Positions 1 through 8,297 of a stretch of DNA of 64,000 nt are shown one piece after another (the first letter of the stretch is position 1; every line of letters starts with the position of its first letter). Source of the DNA: Arcanobacterium_A bovis (GTDB lineage Bacteria > Actinomycetota > Actinomycetes > Actinomycetales > Actinomycetaceae); NCBI RefSeq assembly GCF_042655305.1, contig NZ_JBHSLR010000009.1; one strand, given 5' to 3'. Made by a program: the position numbers and the translations under genes. The notes under the pieces were generated by a model. That model ran no database searches. It saw nothing but the letters and a program-made list of their open reading frames with translations, and was not told where the DNA came from.

Positions 1-212
1 TGCGAGCGAGTTTTTTCAAAATCAAGGTACGTTTTTTGGATATTAACGTCTACACCCTCGAGCTGAGACACCAAGGATTCGATACGTTTTTCTTTTTCGT
101 TTTGCTGGTTGACGAGGTCGTCACGATCCGCAGCATTGGCCGGACCACTCACATAAAATCCGGACATCGCTACAGCAACCACCGCCACAGCTGCTGAAAA
201 TTTCTTCCTCAT
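1..212 (-). CDS. Secreted coiled-coil protein, probable FtsEX-controlled peptidoglycan hydrolase (N-terminus only)
   Basis: The first 70 residues are visible; the frame runs off the left edge. It starts at the ATG read leftward from 212. Residues 1-27 form a signal peptide: MRKK, a hydrophobic Ala/Val stretch, then an ANA-type cleavage site. It is followed by a charged, heptad-rich helix (RDDLVNQQNEKEKRIESLVS), the start of a coiled coil. Directly downstream of ftsX, this is the usual position and architecture of PcsB/RipC-type cell-wall hydrolases or murein hydrolase activators that FtsEX switches on. The catalytic domain (NlpC/P60 or M23) lies outside the window, so the enzyme class is inferred from position and N-terminal architecture. 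Confidence 0.7.
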   Translation of the reverse strand, partial: MRKKFSAAVAVVAVAMSGFYVSGPANAADRDDLVNQQNEKEKRIESLVSQLEGVDVNIQKTYLDFEKTRS

Positions 213-259
213 AACAATACGCACCTTTTACTAGTCGCTTTACTAGTTGCTCATAGCCG

Positions 260-1168
260 CTAGACTCGCGTGTACCTTCTGAGTGCAAAGAATGAGGCAA
301 AGGAAGCAATCAAGATTGCCGCACAAAGCAAAAGCGGCGCCAGTATCAACACATCTTTGGTGCTAACGATTTGCACCCATGTTGAACCGAACCAATCCTT
401 AATCAGGAATTCAACCACAACCCACAAACTCAAAATTGCCAACACCGCTCCGAACAGCGAAGCAATAATTCCCTCAAGAATGAACGGGAACTGAATCATC
501 TTGTTTGAGGCACCCACATAGCGCAAAATTTCGGTTTCGTTTCGCCTGAACATTGCCGAGAGCCGAATAGTTGATGGAATCAGCAACACAGCGGTAAGTA
601 CCATCACCACAGCAAGACCACCAGAAACTAAGGTGAAATTGTTAAGCGTTCTGAATAAGGGCTCGAGCTGTTTTCGCTGATCGACGACGGATTCCACGCC
701 GGCACGCCCTTCAAGTGCGTCTGCAACAACCTTGTATTCTTGTGGATTGACAAGTTTGACTCGATACGAAGGTTGCATCTGATCGGCAGTCATAGCATCG
801 GCCCAGGCAGAGTCCGCCATTTGTTTTTTGAAAGCCTTGAGAGCATCTTCCTTCGACTCGAAGTAAACCTCATCAACGTAAGGCTTCATATCCTTCGATT
901 TGAGGAATGCAGCGATATCGTCAATCTGCTGCTGCGATGCTTCACCAGCAGCGCATTGCGCGCGCTGGGAATTTTGCGGACACATAAACGCCGAGACTTC
1001 CACCTTGTCGTACCAGTCGTTTTTAAGGTTTCCGATCTGGATCTGTAACAACACGGCAGCGCCGATGAAAAGCAGCGACACGAAAGTCACGAGGGTTACG
1101 GAGAATGCCATTGCGAGATTGCCGCGTAGACCTTTGAAAGTCTGAGAAAGTATAAAACGTAACTTCAT
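260..1168 (-). CDS. ftsX: Cell division ABC-type membrane protein FtsX
   Basis: 302 residues. Membrane subunit of FtsEX, which couples ATP hydrolysis at the septum to activation of an extracellular peptidoglycan hydrolase. Topology fits FtsX: an N-terminal transmembrane helix (about 20-43), a large outer domain (about 44-175), then three more helices (about 178-198, 230-254 and 273-297) with the FtsX permease core. The outer domain carries two cysteines (FMCPQ and AQCAAG) that could form a disulphide. The start ATG overlaps the stop region of ftsE, so the two are translationally coupled. Family assignment is firm from length, topology and linkage. Confidence 0.95.
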   Translation of the reverse strand: MKLRFILSQTFKGLRGNLAMAFSVTLVTFVSLLFIGAAVLLQIQIGNLKNDWYDKVEVSAFMCPQNSQRAQCAAGEASQQQIDDIAAFLKSKDMKPYVDEVYFESKEDALKAFKKQMADSAWADAMTADQMQPSYRVKLVNPQEYKVVADALEGRAGVESVVDQRKQLEPLFRTLNNFTLVSGGLAVVMVLTAVLLIPSTIRLSAMFRRNETEILRYVGASNKMIQFPFILEGIIASLFGAVLAILSLWVVVEFLIKDWFGSTWVQIVSTKDVLILAPLLLCAAILIASFASFFALRRYTRV

Positions 1169-1857
1169 TACAGCGTTCCTCCGTATGCTCCACGCTCTTG
1201 ATCTCGCACAATGCGACCATCCGATAATTCGACCACACGTTTACGTAGCTGATCCACGATGGCACGATCATGCGTTGCCATCACCACTGTGGTGCCCTGA
1301 CGATTAATCCGATCCAAGAGGCGCATGATACCGAGCGCGGTTTCGTGATCGAGGTTTCCAGTCGGTTCGTCTGCCAGCAAAAGCTCCGGGCGATTGACCA
1401 TCGCCCGCGCGATAGCCACGCGCTGTTTTTCACCGCCCGAAAGTTCATACATGCGGCGGTTCTCTTTGCCGTCCAGTCCGACCAATTCAAGCACCTTGGG
1501 CACTTCTTTGCGGATCGCGTGGCGTGGCTTTCCAAGCACTTGCATTGCTAATGCCACGTTATCGAAGACGTTCTTCTCCGAAAGCAGGCGGAAATCTTGG
1601 AAAACGTAACCGATTTGCCGGCGCAAAAACGGCACTCGACGTGCAGAAACACCAGCGAGATCTTTGCCAAGCACAAAAACTTTGCCCGAGGTCGGAGCCG
1701 TCTCTGCAGAAATCAACGACAGCATTGTTGATTTTCCCGATCCAGATGCTCCCACGAGGAACACAAAGTCTCCGCGTTCGATGGTGAGAGACACTTGATC
1801 GAGCGCAGGGGCAGCCCCCTTCGCATAAAGTTTTGTAACGTTTTCAAAATTGATCAT
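1168..1857 (-). CDS. ftsE: Cell division ATP-binding protein FtsE
   Basis: 229 residues, the usual length for FtsE. ABC ATPase that powers FtsX. Walker A GASGSGKST is at 36-44, the Q-loop region YVFQDFR at 84-90, the ABC signature LSGGEKQRVAIARA at 139-152, Walker B LLLADEP at 159-165 and the switch histidine in MATHD near the C-terminus. It overlaps ftsX by one base and lies 173 bases downstream of prfB, the order seen across Actinobacteria (prfB-ftsE-ftsX). The short gap upstream contains a TTGACA-like hexamer on this strand, but I could not place a convincing -10 box. Confidence 0.96.
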   Translation of the reverse strand: MINFENVTKLYAKGAAPALDQVSLTIERGDFVFLVGASGSGKSTMLSLISAETAPTSGKVFVLGKDLAGVSARRVPFLRRQIGYVFQDFRLLSEKNVFDNVALAMQVLGKPRHAIRKEVPKVLELVGLDGKENRRMYELSGGEKQRVAIARAMVNRPELLLADEPTGNLDHETALGIMRLLDRINRQGTTVVMATHDRAIVDQLRKRVVELSDGRIVRDQERGAYGGTL

Positions 1858-2030
1858 CAGTTTTCACGCCCTAGCAATGGGTATTTGTCAATAGTTACCC
1901 TATTGTTATTTATTTTGGACGGAAAAAGGCGCGCCGATACGTATAGCAAAAAACGCATATACCGCATCACATCACAATTTTGACTTAGGCTTCTTCTGCG
2001 GATCCGACAACGCCAGCGCAGGCAGGAATA

Positions 2031-3161
2031 TTATTGCTCTTGTGCGAGTTGCCCATGACGCCAACGGATGCCCGCGTCAATGAAACCGTCAAGATCGCCG
2101 TCGAACACAGAATCCGTGTTGCCCACTTCGTAGTTCGTACGCAGGTCTTTCACCATCTGATAAGGGTGCAAGACGTAGGAGCGCATCTGATCGCCCCACG
2201 AAGCCTTGACATCGCCAGCTAGTTCCTTCTTTTTTGCCTGCTCTTCTTCGTGGCGCAGTTGCAAAAGGCGAGACTGCAACACTCGCAAGGCAGACGCACG
2301 GTTTTGGATCTGCGATTTTTCATCCTGCATCGACACCACGATGCCGGTAGGGATATGGGTCATACGCACTGCGGAGTCCGTAGTATTCACCGACTGTCCG
2401 CCCGGTCCAGAGGAACGGAACACGTCGATTTTGAGTTCCGATTCCGGAATTTCAATGTGATCGGTCGTTTCGATCAGCGGAATAACTTCGACGGCGGCGA
2501 AGGACGTTTGGCGTCGTCCCTGGTTATCGAACGGCGAGATACGCACGAGACGATGCGTGCCCGCCTCAACGGAAAGCGTTCCGTAGGCATAAGGTGCCGA
2601 GACTTCAAACGTTGTGGATTTGATACCCGCTTCTTCAGCGTAGGAGGTGTCCATCACTTTGGTGGCGTAGCCATGACGCTCCGCCCAGCGCAAGTACATA
2701 CGTTGCAACATTTGCGCCCAATCCGCCGCGTCCACGCCGCCAGCTCCCGAACGAATAGTGACGACGGCGTTTCGCTCGTCGTATTCTCCAGAAAGGAGCG
2801 TTTTCACTTCAAGGTCAGCTAGGGAAGCTGAAACTTTGGCGAGTTCTTCGTCCGCTTCGGCGAAAAGTTCTGCGCCGGCGTCGGCATCGGTGACCGATTC
2901 CTCTTGTGCCATTTCGACGAGAGTTTCGATGTCCTCAATGCGTGACTTCATCTGTTCAACTTTTTCCAGCACCGATTTCGCATGAGAGAGCTTGGAGGTT
3001 ACGGCTTGAGCGGCTTCTGGATCATTCCAGAGCTCAGGGTTCGAGGATTCTTCAGTGAGTTTTTCAATGAGCTCGGTAAGTTTAGGTACGTCAGTTACCG
3101 CCTCGATCTGCGTATAGGTTCGGCGGAGCTTATCAATTTCAACGTTATAATCAGTGGCCAC
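2031..3161 (-). CDS. prfB: Peptide chain release factor 2
   Basis: 376 residues. RF2 recognises UGA and UAA stop codons and triggers hydrolysis of peptidyl-tRNA. The stop-codon-reading tripeptide SPF is at 209-211 and the catalytic GGQ is at 254-256 in RSSGPGGQSVNTT. The frame is continuous from ATG: there is no early in-frame UGA with a CUUUGA-type slippery site, so the programmed +1 frameshift of many bacterial prfB genes is absent, as is common in Actinobacteria. First gene of the prfB-ftsE-ftsX group. Confidence 0.97.
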   Translation of the reverse strand: MATDYNVEIDKLRRTYTQIEAVTDVPKLTELIEKLTEESSNPELWNDPEAAQAVTSKLSHAKSVLEKVEQMKSRIEDIETLVEMAQEESVTDADAGAELFAEADEELAKVSASLADLEVKTLLSGEYDERNAVVTIRSGAGGVDAADWAQMLQRMYLRWAERHGYATKVMDTSYAEEAGIKSTTFEVSAPYAYGTLSVEAGTHRLVRISPFDNQGRRQTSFAAVEVIPLIETTDHIEIPESELKIDVFRSSGPGGQSVNTTDSAVRMTHIPTGIVVSMQDEKSQIQNRASALRVLQSRLLQLRHEEEQAKKKELAGDVKASWGDQMRSYVLHPYQMVKDLRTNYEVGNTDSVFDGDLDGFIDAGIRWRHGQLAQEQ

Positions 3162-3529
3162 GATTCAATAGTCTACTTCATTGATTGCGATTGCTCTGCA
3201 AGGAAGGCCGTGAAAGCGCTTACGCCTTGGCTGGCACGTTTGCTGAGCGCCGAGCCTGTCAGAAATATTTGCGCCTGTCACGCTTTTTCTGAACATCTGC
3301 GATACCTGACCCAGATGCGAATGAACAGATACAGTACTAATCCATATGCGAGGAACAGGGGATTTTGCCGACCCCGACCAATTCGCCAGCGAACGTGGCG
3401 ATTCTGCACGCGAGACCAGGGACCTTTTGAGCCCTGAAAGAATCACAAAGATAGGGTGTGATCCGAGCATTACAGGCCTGTGCGGAGTGTGAAATGTTAT
3501 TTTTGTTCATTTCTCGATAACTTTGAGAT
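3162..3529. other. Intergenic gap between divergent prfB and the kinase-fold gene
   Basis: 368 bases without a convincing gene. A 101-codon minus-strand frame (3165-3470) has no family resemblance, no good ribosome site and composition unlike its neighbours. Another minus frame reads a short hydrophobic stretch (FLAYGLVLYLFIRIWV) but lacks an ATG and is short; it could be a gene remnant. The gap must hold the promoters of prfB and of the plus-strand gene at 3530, but no clear boxes were identified. Confidence 0.5.
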
Positions 3530-4549
3530 GTGAAAGTTACGCCTCTTCATCTTGCAGCTCTTGCCGTCGTTGCTGTTGACGGTCTACGTCCCGTGGGAAC
3601 GCGCGAACCTATTATGCGCACTTCTGACTTCTACTACACGGGTGTGCTTGATGAATCTGGTAAACGCTGGGTGGTGAAGTACCCTCTTCACGCGCATGCT
3701 GGAACGACTCTTGAAGCCGAGGCTGCGCTTGCGCATTCCTTATTGCAAGAGCTGCGATCAGGAAATCTCCCTTTTGATGTACTTCGACCAGCTGGCTTTG
3801 CTCCGATGACGCACGGTCGGGCACTAGTTTATCCCGCGCCCTTGGGCAAGATGCGTTCTTTCGATGAGATTTCTCCAGCCGCAGCACATGAGCTGGGCAG
3901 AACCTTGGCCTCGATCCACTCCCTCGACACTGTGGTGGTAGATCGAGCCGGACTTCCGCATTATGATCCGTACACTTGGCGTACCCGTTTGCTCACCGAG
4001 TTACGTGAAGCCGACAAAGTGGCGACGATCCCTGTTGTGCTGCGTAAGCGCTGGGAGCACGCTTTGGAAAACGAGCTACTGTGGGATTTCGTGCCTACAG
4101 TTATTCACGGTGACGTTGCTGAAGAAAACTTCTTATGGTCTGAGGGTGCAATTTCCTGCGTGCTCGGTTTTGGCGAATCGCAAGTTGGCGATCCTGCCTT
4201 GGACTTTGCTTCGCTTGTGTCGTCTCTTCCCGAAGACGAATTCGACGCAGTGTTTGAGTCATACCAGAACGCTTTGAATCATCGAGTTGATGAGAACTTC
4301 CTCAACCGTTCAATTCTCATGAGCGAATTGGCACTATTGCGTTGGTTGCTCTTTGGCATTCGTATGCAGGATCAATCCATTATCGATGATGCAACACAGA
4401 TGCTCAATGATCTCGCTGCCGATATTGAAGCTGACCCAGAACTCTCCTTTGGCCCATCTTGGCAGGTAGATACATTGATGCCTGATGCTTCGGTAGATTC
4501 TGCTGAAGAAGCCTCATTCACTACTGAGACTCCTGCATCAGCCGAATGA
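3530..4549 (+). CDS. Aminoglycoside/macrolide phosphotransferase-fold protein, probable pseudokinase
   Basis: 339 residues, GTG start. APH/choline-kinase fold: N-lobe sheet with WVVKYP (Lys50 as the likely ATP-site lysine), then the catalytic loop HGDVAEEN at 193-200 with Asp195 and Asn200. The following motif, normally IDF or IDW with the metal-binding Asp, reads VLGFGESQVGDPALDF (211-226): Gly213 stands where that Asp belongs, while the downstream GDPxxD is kept. Catalysis may therefore be lost or altered. The acidic Ser/Thr-rich tail (from about 310) looks disordered. It is convergent with adnB, and phosphotransferase-like genes near UvrD-family helicases are familiar in Actinobacteria, so a resistance role is unlikely. 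Function unknown. Confidence 0.8.
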   Translation: MKVTPLHLAALAVVAVDGLRPVGTREPIMRTSDFYYTGVLDESGKRWVVKYPLHAHAGTTLEAEAALAHSLLQELRSGNLPFDVLRPAGFAPMTHGRALVYPAPLGKMRSFDEISPAAAHELGRTLASIHSLDTVVVDRAGLPHYDPYTWRTRLLTELREADKVATIPVVLRKRWEHALENELLWDFVPTVIHGDVAEENFLWSEGAISCVLGFGESQVGDPALDFASLVSSLPEDEFDAVFESYQNALNHRVDENFLNRSILMSELALLRWLLFGIRMQDQSIIDDATQMLNDLAADIEADPELSFGPSWQVDTLMPDASVDSAEEASFTTETPASAE

Positions 4550-4613
4550 TCAAGCATTTGCACCGGCCGAGCAATCAAGCGTTAGTTTTCTTGAATATGG
4601 TGTTCTGCTTGCT

Positions 4614-7600
4614 TCAAATAAGCTGCTCTCCTTCCTTGATTTTCTGGGCTATTACTTCTTCAATCCTCTCGCGATCAAGGTTCTGCGCGTGCAGTTCGCG
4701 CAATTTCTGGTCGTCTTCTCCGAGGTAGTAAAAGCAGGCAGCAATCGAATCGAGTGGAACGTTATAAGCGTGCGACCACGCCAGACGGTACAGCTCAAGC
4801 TGGAACTGTCGTGAACTAATGTCTTTCGCACTTGGACGCCGCCCTGTCTTCCAATCGACGATAGTGATTGGTTTTTGCCCGTCAACCTGTGAAGTATCAA
4901 AGACTGCGTCAATAACACAGCGAATCGGTGTTGAAAGCAAGGAGATTTCCACTGCTTGTTCAATCGCTAATTGCGGTAACTGGGCAAAACGTGAGTTTTC
5001 AAAGCGTCCCAGTAGTTCTTTTATACGCGGCTCGTCGGCAAGAACGTCGTCATCAATTGGCATTTCTCCTGGATAAGCTACCGAATCGATATCTAAGGTA
5101 CTCGGTGCACCAAAATATTGTGCAATTTTAGAATGCACGTCCGTTCCGATTCGCGCTGCACGAAGTGGCTTTCGGGGTATCGGGCGTATCTGATCCATGA
5201 GAAATTCTCGTGGATCATTCAACAGGGATACGATTCCCGAAGCAGTCAAATGTTCAGAGTCAAAACCTGCCGCAGAATTCTCTGCTTCTTTTTCTGCAAT
5301 CAGAAGTTCAATAACTTTTTCTGTTTCGTCAAGGCTACGTGCGAGTGCAGTCATGTTGATATTGGCAGTTTGATCAATTGCCGGTTGAGAGTCAAGGCGG
5401 CGGTCCACATCGCGCGGCCACATGATTTCATCGTTGTTCTGGGAACTCATGCTTGATCCGTCATCAGCTGGAACAAGTGGCTGTGCCCAACTCAGGAATT
5501 CTTCAACGGTATCAAAGGACTGCTCATAGATGCCCGGATCTAGCTGAGCTTTCGGAGTAAAAATGATCTGCCCTGTTCTGGCTTGGGCACGATACATGTC
5601 GTCTAGATACACGCTTGGTGTAACAGATGTTTTCTCAAGAGACTGTTCTTCGGACGCACGCTCAATATTTGCATCGTAAGCTTGCTTGACTTTCTCCAGA
5701 TCCTTGAAGTCGTAGCTACCAAGTATCAGATAGGATTTTGGCCGTGTGAATGCAACGTACGCCAGACGTCGAGTTTCATCTGACTCGTACTCAGGAAGCA
5801 TCCGATTATAATAATCGTGGAATATGCAGGCAGTTATTCCCTTGCGAAAATATGCTGAATTGCCGCTCTCCTTGATCATCGCCTCGTACGGGCTGTCTTT
5901 TAACATATCCTGCGCGGAGAAAATCGGGAGATATTTCCGATCGATTCGCAAAGGATAAGGAAATAGTTTGGTCTGCGAATGCCATGATTTAGGCCTTTCC
6001 ACAGTATTTGAGAACTCGCCAGAAACAAGTTCTGGCACGGCAACAATGTCCCACTCCAAGCCTTTTGCGGCGTGAACCGTCAAGATTTGCACCACATTGG
6101 CTTGAGGCACTACCTCCTTGTGCAGCTCAAAAACAGGTATGTCTTGATCGCTCTCTTCTGATCCACCACGCTCTTTGTTCTCAACAGCATCAATCCACCG
6201 GCAAAAATCGCCAATTCCCAATTGGGGATTGTTGTTGGCAAAATCGGAAGCTAGATCAACAAATTGTGTAAATGCAGATTTGAGCCGCTTAGCTCCCCTA
6301 TATCGTGCTTCCACGAGAGTATAAAGGTTCAACGCATCAATAACTTTCAACACCAACTCGGGTAGGTGCAAGTTTATGTATGAGCGTATATCTTTAAGCG
6401 TTGCGGCAACTTCCATGATCCGTCTAGCTCCAGCTTGTGACATTCCGAACTCTGCAAGCTGATCAGCGGATTCGAGATAAGAAATCGCTTCGATAAGGTT
6501 GAGCTGTAACGCACGTGGGTACTGCCCGTGGCGGTCGTTCCCAAGAAGATTCATCTCCTGCTCTTTGCGTAATTTGTACGCAAAATCGGAGAGAATTCGC
6601 AGGTCGCGTGCTCCTATGGCGTAGTAATTCAAAACCACCATAAGGGCATCATTACGTGCCGGCGTTGAAATAAGCGTGAGTATTGCACGTAGCAATCGGA
6701 TCTCCGGCAACGAAATAATTTGTTCGCCACCAATGACTTCATAATTGAGTCCGTGCTCTTCAAGCGCCGCAATAACATCCGGCACAAATTTATGTTTCCG
6801 TAGCAATATAGCTGCTGAAAGACCATTTGATTTTGCCCGCAACGATGATGTTTCGCCTTGTGCATTGCAGTTAAAAATTTCAGCAATCTGCTGTGCAATA
6901 CTGCGGTAAGAATCTTCACGCAGGTGCCTATGCACATGGATCACGGACCCGTCTTTGGCAACAGGTGACGGTTGGAGTTGTTGGAGTTTTAGCGACGAAG
7001 ATACCGGCGGAACCGCAGGAATTTTACGCCATGGCCGCTCAAACTCGGCATCGTCAAGATCATCAATCTGCTCCGACGAGTGCCGATCGTCAAAATCGCT
7101 CGTAATGACGTTAGCCGCATGAAGAATACTGCGTGAGTTACGAAATGCCACCGAAAGGCTCAGTGTATTCTCCCCGCTCACCGCAAATTTTTCTCTGAAA
7201 TCAGCCAAAGCATTCGCACTCGCGCCACGCCATCCATAAATTGCTTGATTTGGATCGCCCACTGCACACACAGATTCGGCACCAAGGAATGCAGCAGCAA
7301 TAAATTCAGCTTGATTGATTGAGGTATCTTGATATTCGTCTAGCAAAATCAGTCGGTATTTTGCGCGTAGCTCTTCTCCGATCTGTGGCACCTTTTTGAG
7401 AATACGCGTAGCCCACTCCACTTGATCGGCATATTCTATCAAGGAATTCGCCTTTTTATAATCAAAATATGCTTCAACAACATCAACAATCGCTGCACGT
7501 TGTTGTAAAGGTTTGATTGCCTTTTTTAACTGCGTAAACCCTTCCGTAGCCTCTGTACCTTTAAATGGCATTTTTACAAGACGCATCCCACCATCGATAT

Positions 7601-8297
7601 CCTCAATTGCTTGAGATTCATTGAGGAAAAAACTACGTACTTCATCAAGGCTACATTTGTTGTCGATGATCGCGGCAGCCATAGACAGCGCCGTATCAAC
7701 TATTGAGGATTCCGCCAAATCGAAATCTCCGAGATTGTTCTGATCGGCTCCCCAGTTCGCCACAATTGACTGCATAATCTGCCACCGCTCACCGTCAGTA
7801 ATGAGACGTGCACGGGGATCTTCCCCGATAAGCATGGCATACGACATCGCAATCTCGGATGCAAAGGAGTTATATGTAGAAATCGTTGGTCGCTCAAACT
7901 CCTTGTGTGCAAAGCTAGCTTGTTCCAAGGAATATTCGAGATCGCTCACTGATTCGCCACCAACTGCGGCATCACTATAATCGCTGCTGGTTACCCGAAA
8001 TCCCGCCTGCTGCTCAGGAAATTTACGTTGCACTTTGCGCACATATGAATCCACTCGTTCGCTTAGCTCACCAGCCGCTTTTTTGGTGAAGGTCAAGCCC
8101 AGAACTTCCTGTGGGGTGACATTCTTTGCCGCGATATGCCAAGCAATGCGCTGGCTCATTGTGGCAGTTTTTCCAGCGCCAGCGCCAGCGAGCACAAGAA
8201 TCGTTGGGGCGGTAGAACGAATCACCTCTTCTTGTTCTTGCGTGGGCGGAAAATCGAAGATTTCAATAAAGTCTTCGTAGGCGATTTCAGAACTCAT
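4614..8297 (-). CDS. adnB: AdnB-type ATP-dependent helicase-nuclease subunit
   Basis: 1227 residues. UvrD/PcrA-type SF1A helicase fused to a C-terminal RecB-like PD-(D/E)XK nuclease; with AdnA it resects double-strand breaks for recombination. Motif I GAGAGKT is at 38-44, motif II reads LLDEYQDTS, motif V reads LTVHAAKGLEWD and motif VI VAFTRPKSYLIL, so this motor looks fully active. The C-terminal nuclease has RIGTDVHSKIA, CVIDAVFD, the catalytic VDWKTGRRP, and QFQLELYRLAW. There is no C-terminal Fe-S cysteine set, unlike its partner. The ATGA overlap with adnA indicates coupled translation. It is longer than mycobacterial AdnB (about 1095 residues) because of an acidic linker before the nuclease. 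Confidence 0.92.
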   Translation of the reverse strand: MSSEIAYEDFIEIFDFPPTQEQEEVIRSTAPTILVLAGAGAGKTATMSQRIAWHIAAKNVTPQEVLGLTFTKKAAGELSERVDSYVRKVQRKFPEQQAGFRVTSSDYSDAAVGGESVSDLEYSLEQASFAHKEFERPTISTYNSFASEIAMSYAMLIGEDPRARLITDGERWQIMQSIVANWGADQNNLGDFDLAESSIVDTALSMAAAIIDNKCSLDEVRSFFLNESQAIEDIDGGMRLVKMPFKGTEATEGFTQLKKAIKPLQQRAAIVDVVEAYFDYKKANSLIEYADQVEWATRILKKVPQIGEELRAKYRLILLDEYQDTSINQAEFIAAAFLGAESVCAVGDPNQAIYGWRGASANALADFREKFAVSGENTLSLSVAFRNSRSILHAANVITSDFDDRHSSEQIDDLDDAEFERPWRKIPAVPPVSSSLKLQQLQPSPVAKDGSVIHVHRHLREDSYRSIAQQIAEIFNCNAQGETSSLRAKSNGLSAAILLRKHKFVPDVIAALEEHGLNYEVIGGEQIISLPEIRLLRAILTLISTPARNDALMVVLNYYAIGARDLRILSDFAYKLRKEQEMNLLGNDRHGQYPRALQLNLIEAISYLESADQLAEFGMSQAGARRIMEVAATLKDIRSYINLHLPELVLKVIDALNLYTLVEARYRGAKRLKSAFTQFVDLASDFANNNPQLGIGDFCRWIDAVENKERGGSEESDQDIPVFELHKEVVPQANVVQILTVHAAKGLEWDIVAVPELVSGEFSNTVERPKSWHSQTKLFPYPLRIDRKYLPIFSAQDMLKDSPYEAMIKESGNSAYFRKGITACIFHDYYNRMLPEYESDETRRLAYVAFTRPKSYLILGSYDFKDLEKVKQAYDANIERASEEQSLEKTSVTPSVYLDDMYRAQARTGQIIFTPKAQLDPGIYEQSFDTVEEFLSWAQPLVPADDGSSMSSQNNDEIMWPRDVDRRLDSQPAIDQTANINMTALARSLDETEKVIELLIAEKEAENSAAGFDSEHLTASGIVSLLNDPREFLMDQIRPIPRKPLRAARIGTDVHSKIAQYFGAPSTLDIDSVAYPGEMPIDDDVLADEPRIKELLGRFENSRFAQLPQLAIEQAVEISLLSTPIRCVIDAVFDTSQVDGQKPITIVDWKTGRRPSAKDISSRQFQLELYRLAWSHAYNVPLDSIAACFYYLGEDDQKLRELHAQNLDRERIEEVIAQKIKEGEQLI

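Noticed and set aside
2031..3161. Programmed frameshift in prfB
   Set aside because: Looked for an early in-frame TGA with slippery CTT; the reading frame is continuous from the ATG.
3165..3470. 101-codon minus-strand frame next to prfB
   Set aside because: No homology, poor ribosome site, basic low-complexity sequence. A second frame with a hydrophobic stretch lacks a start and is too short to call.
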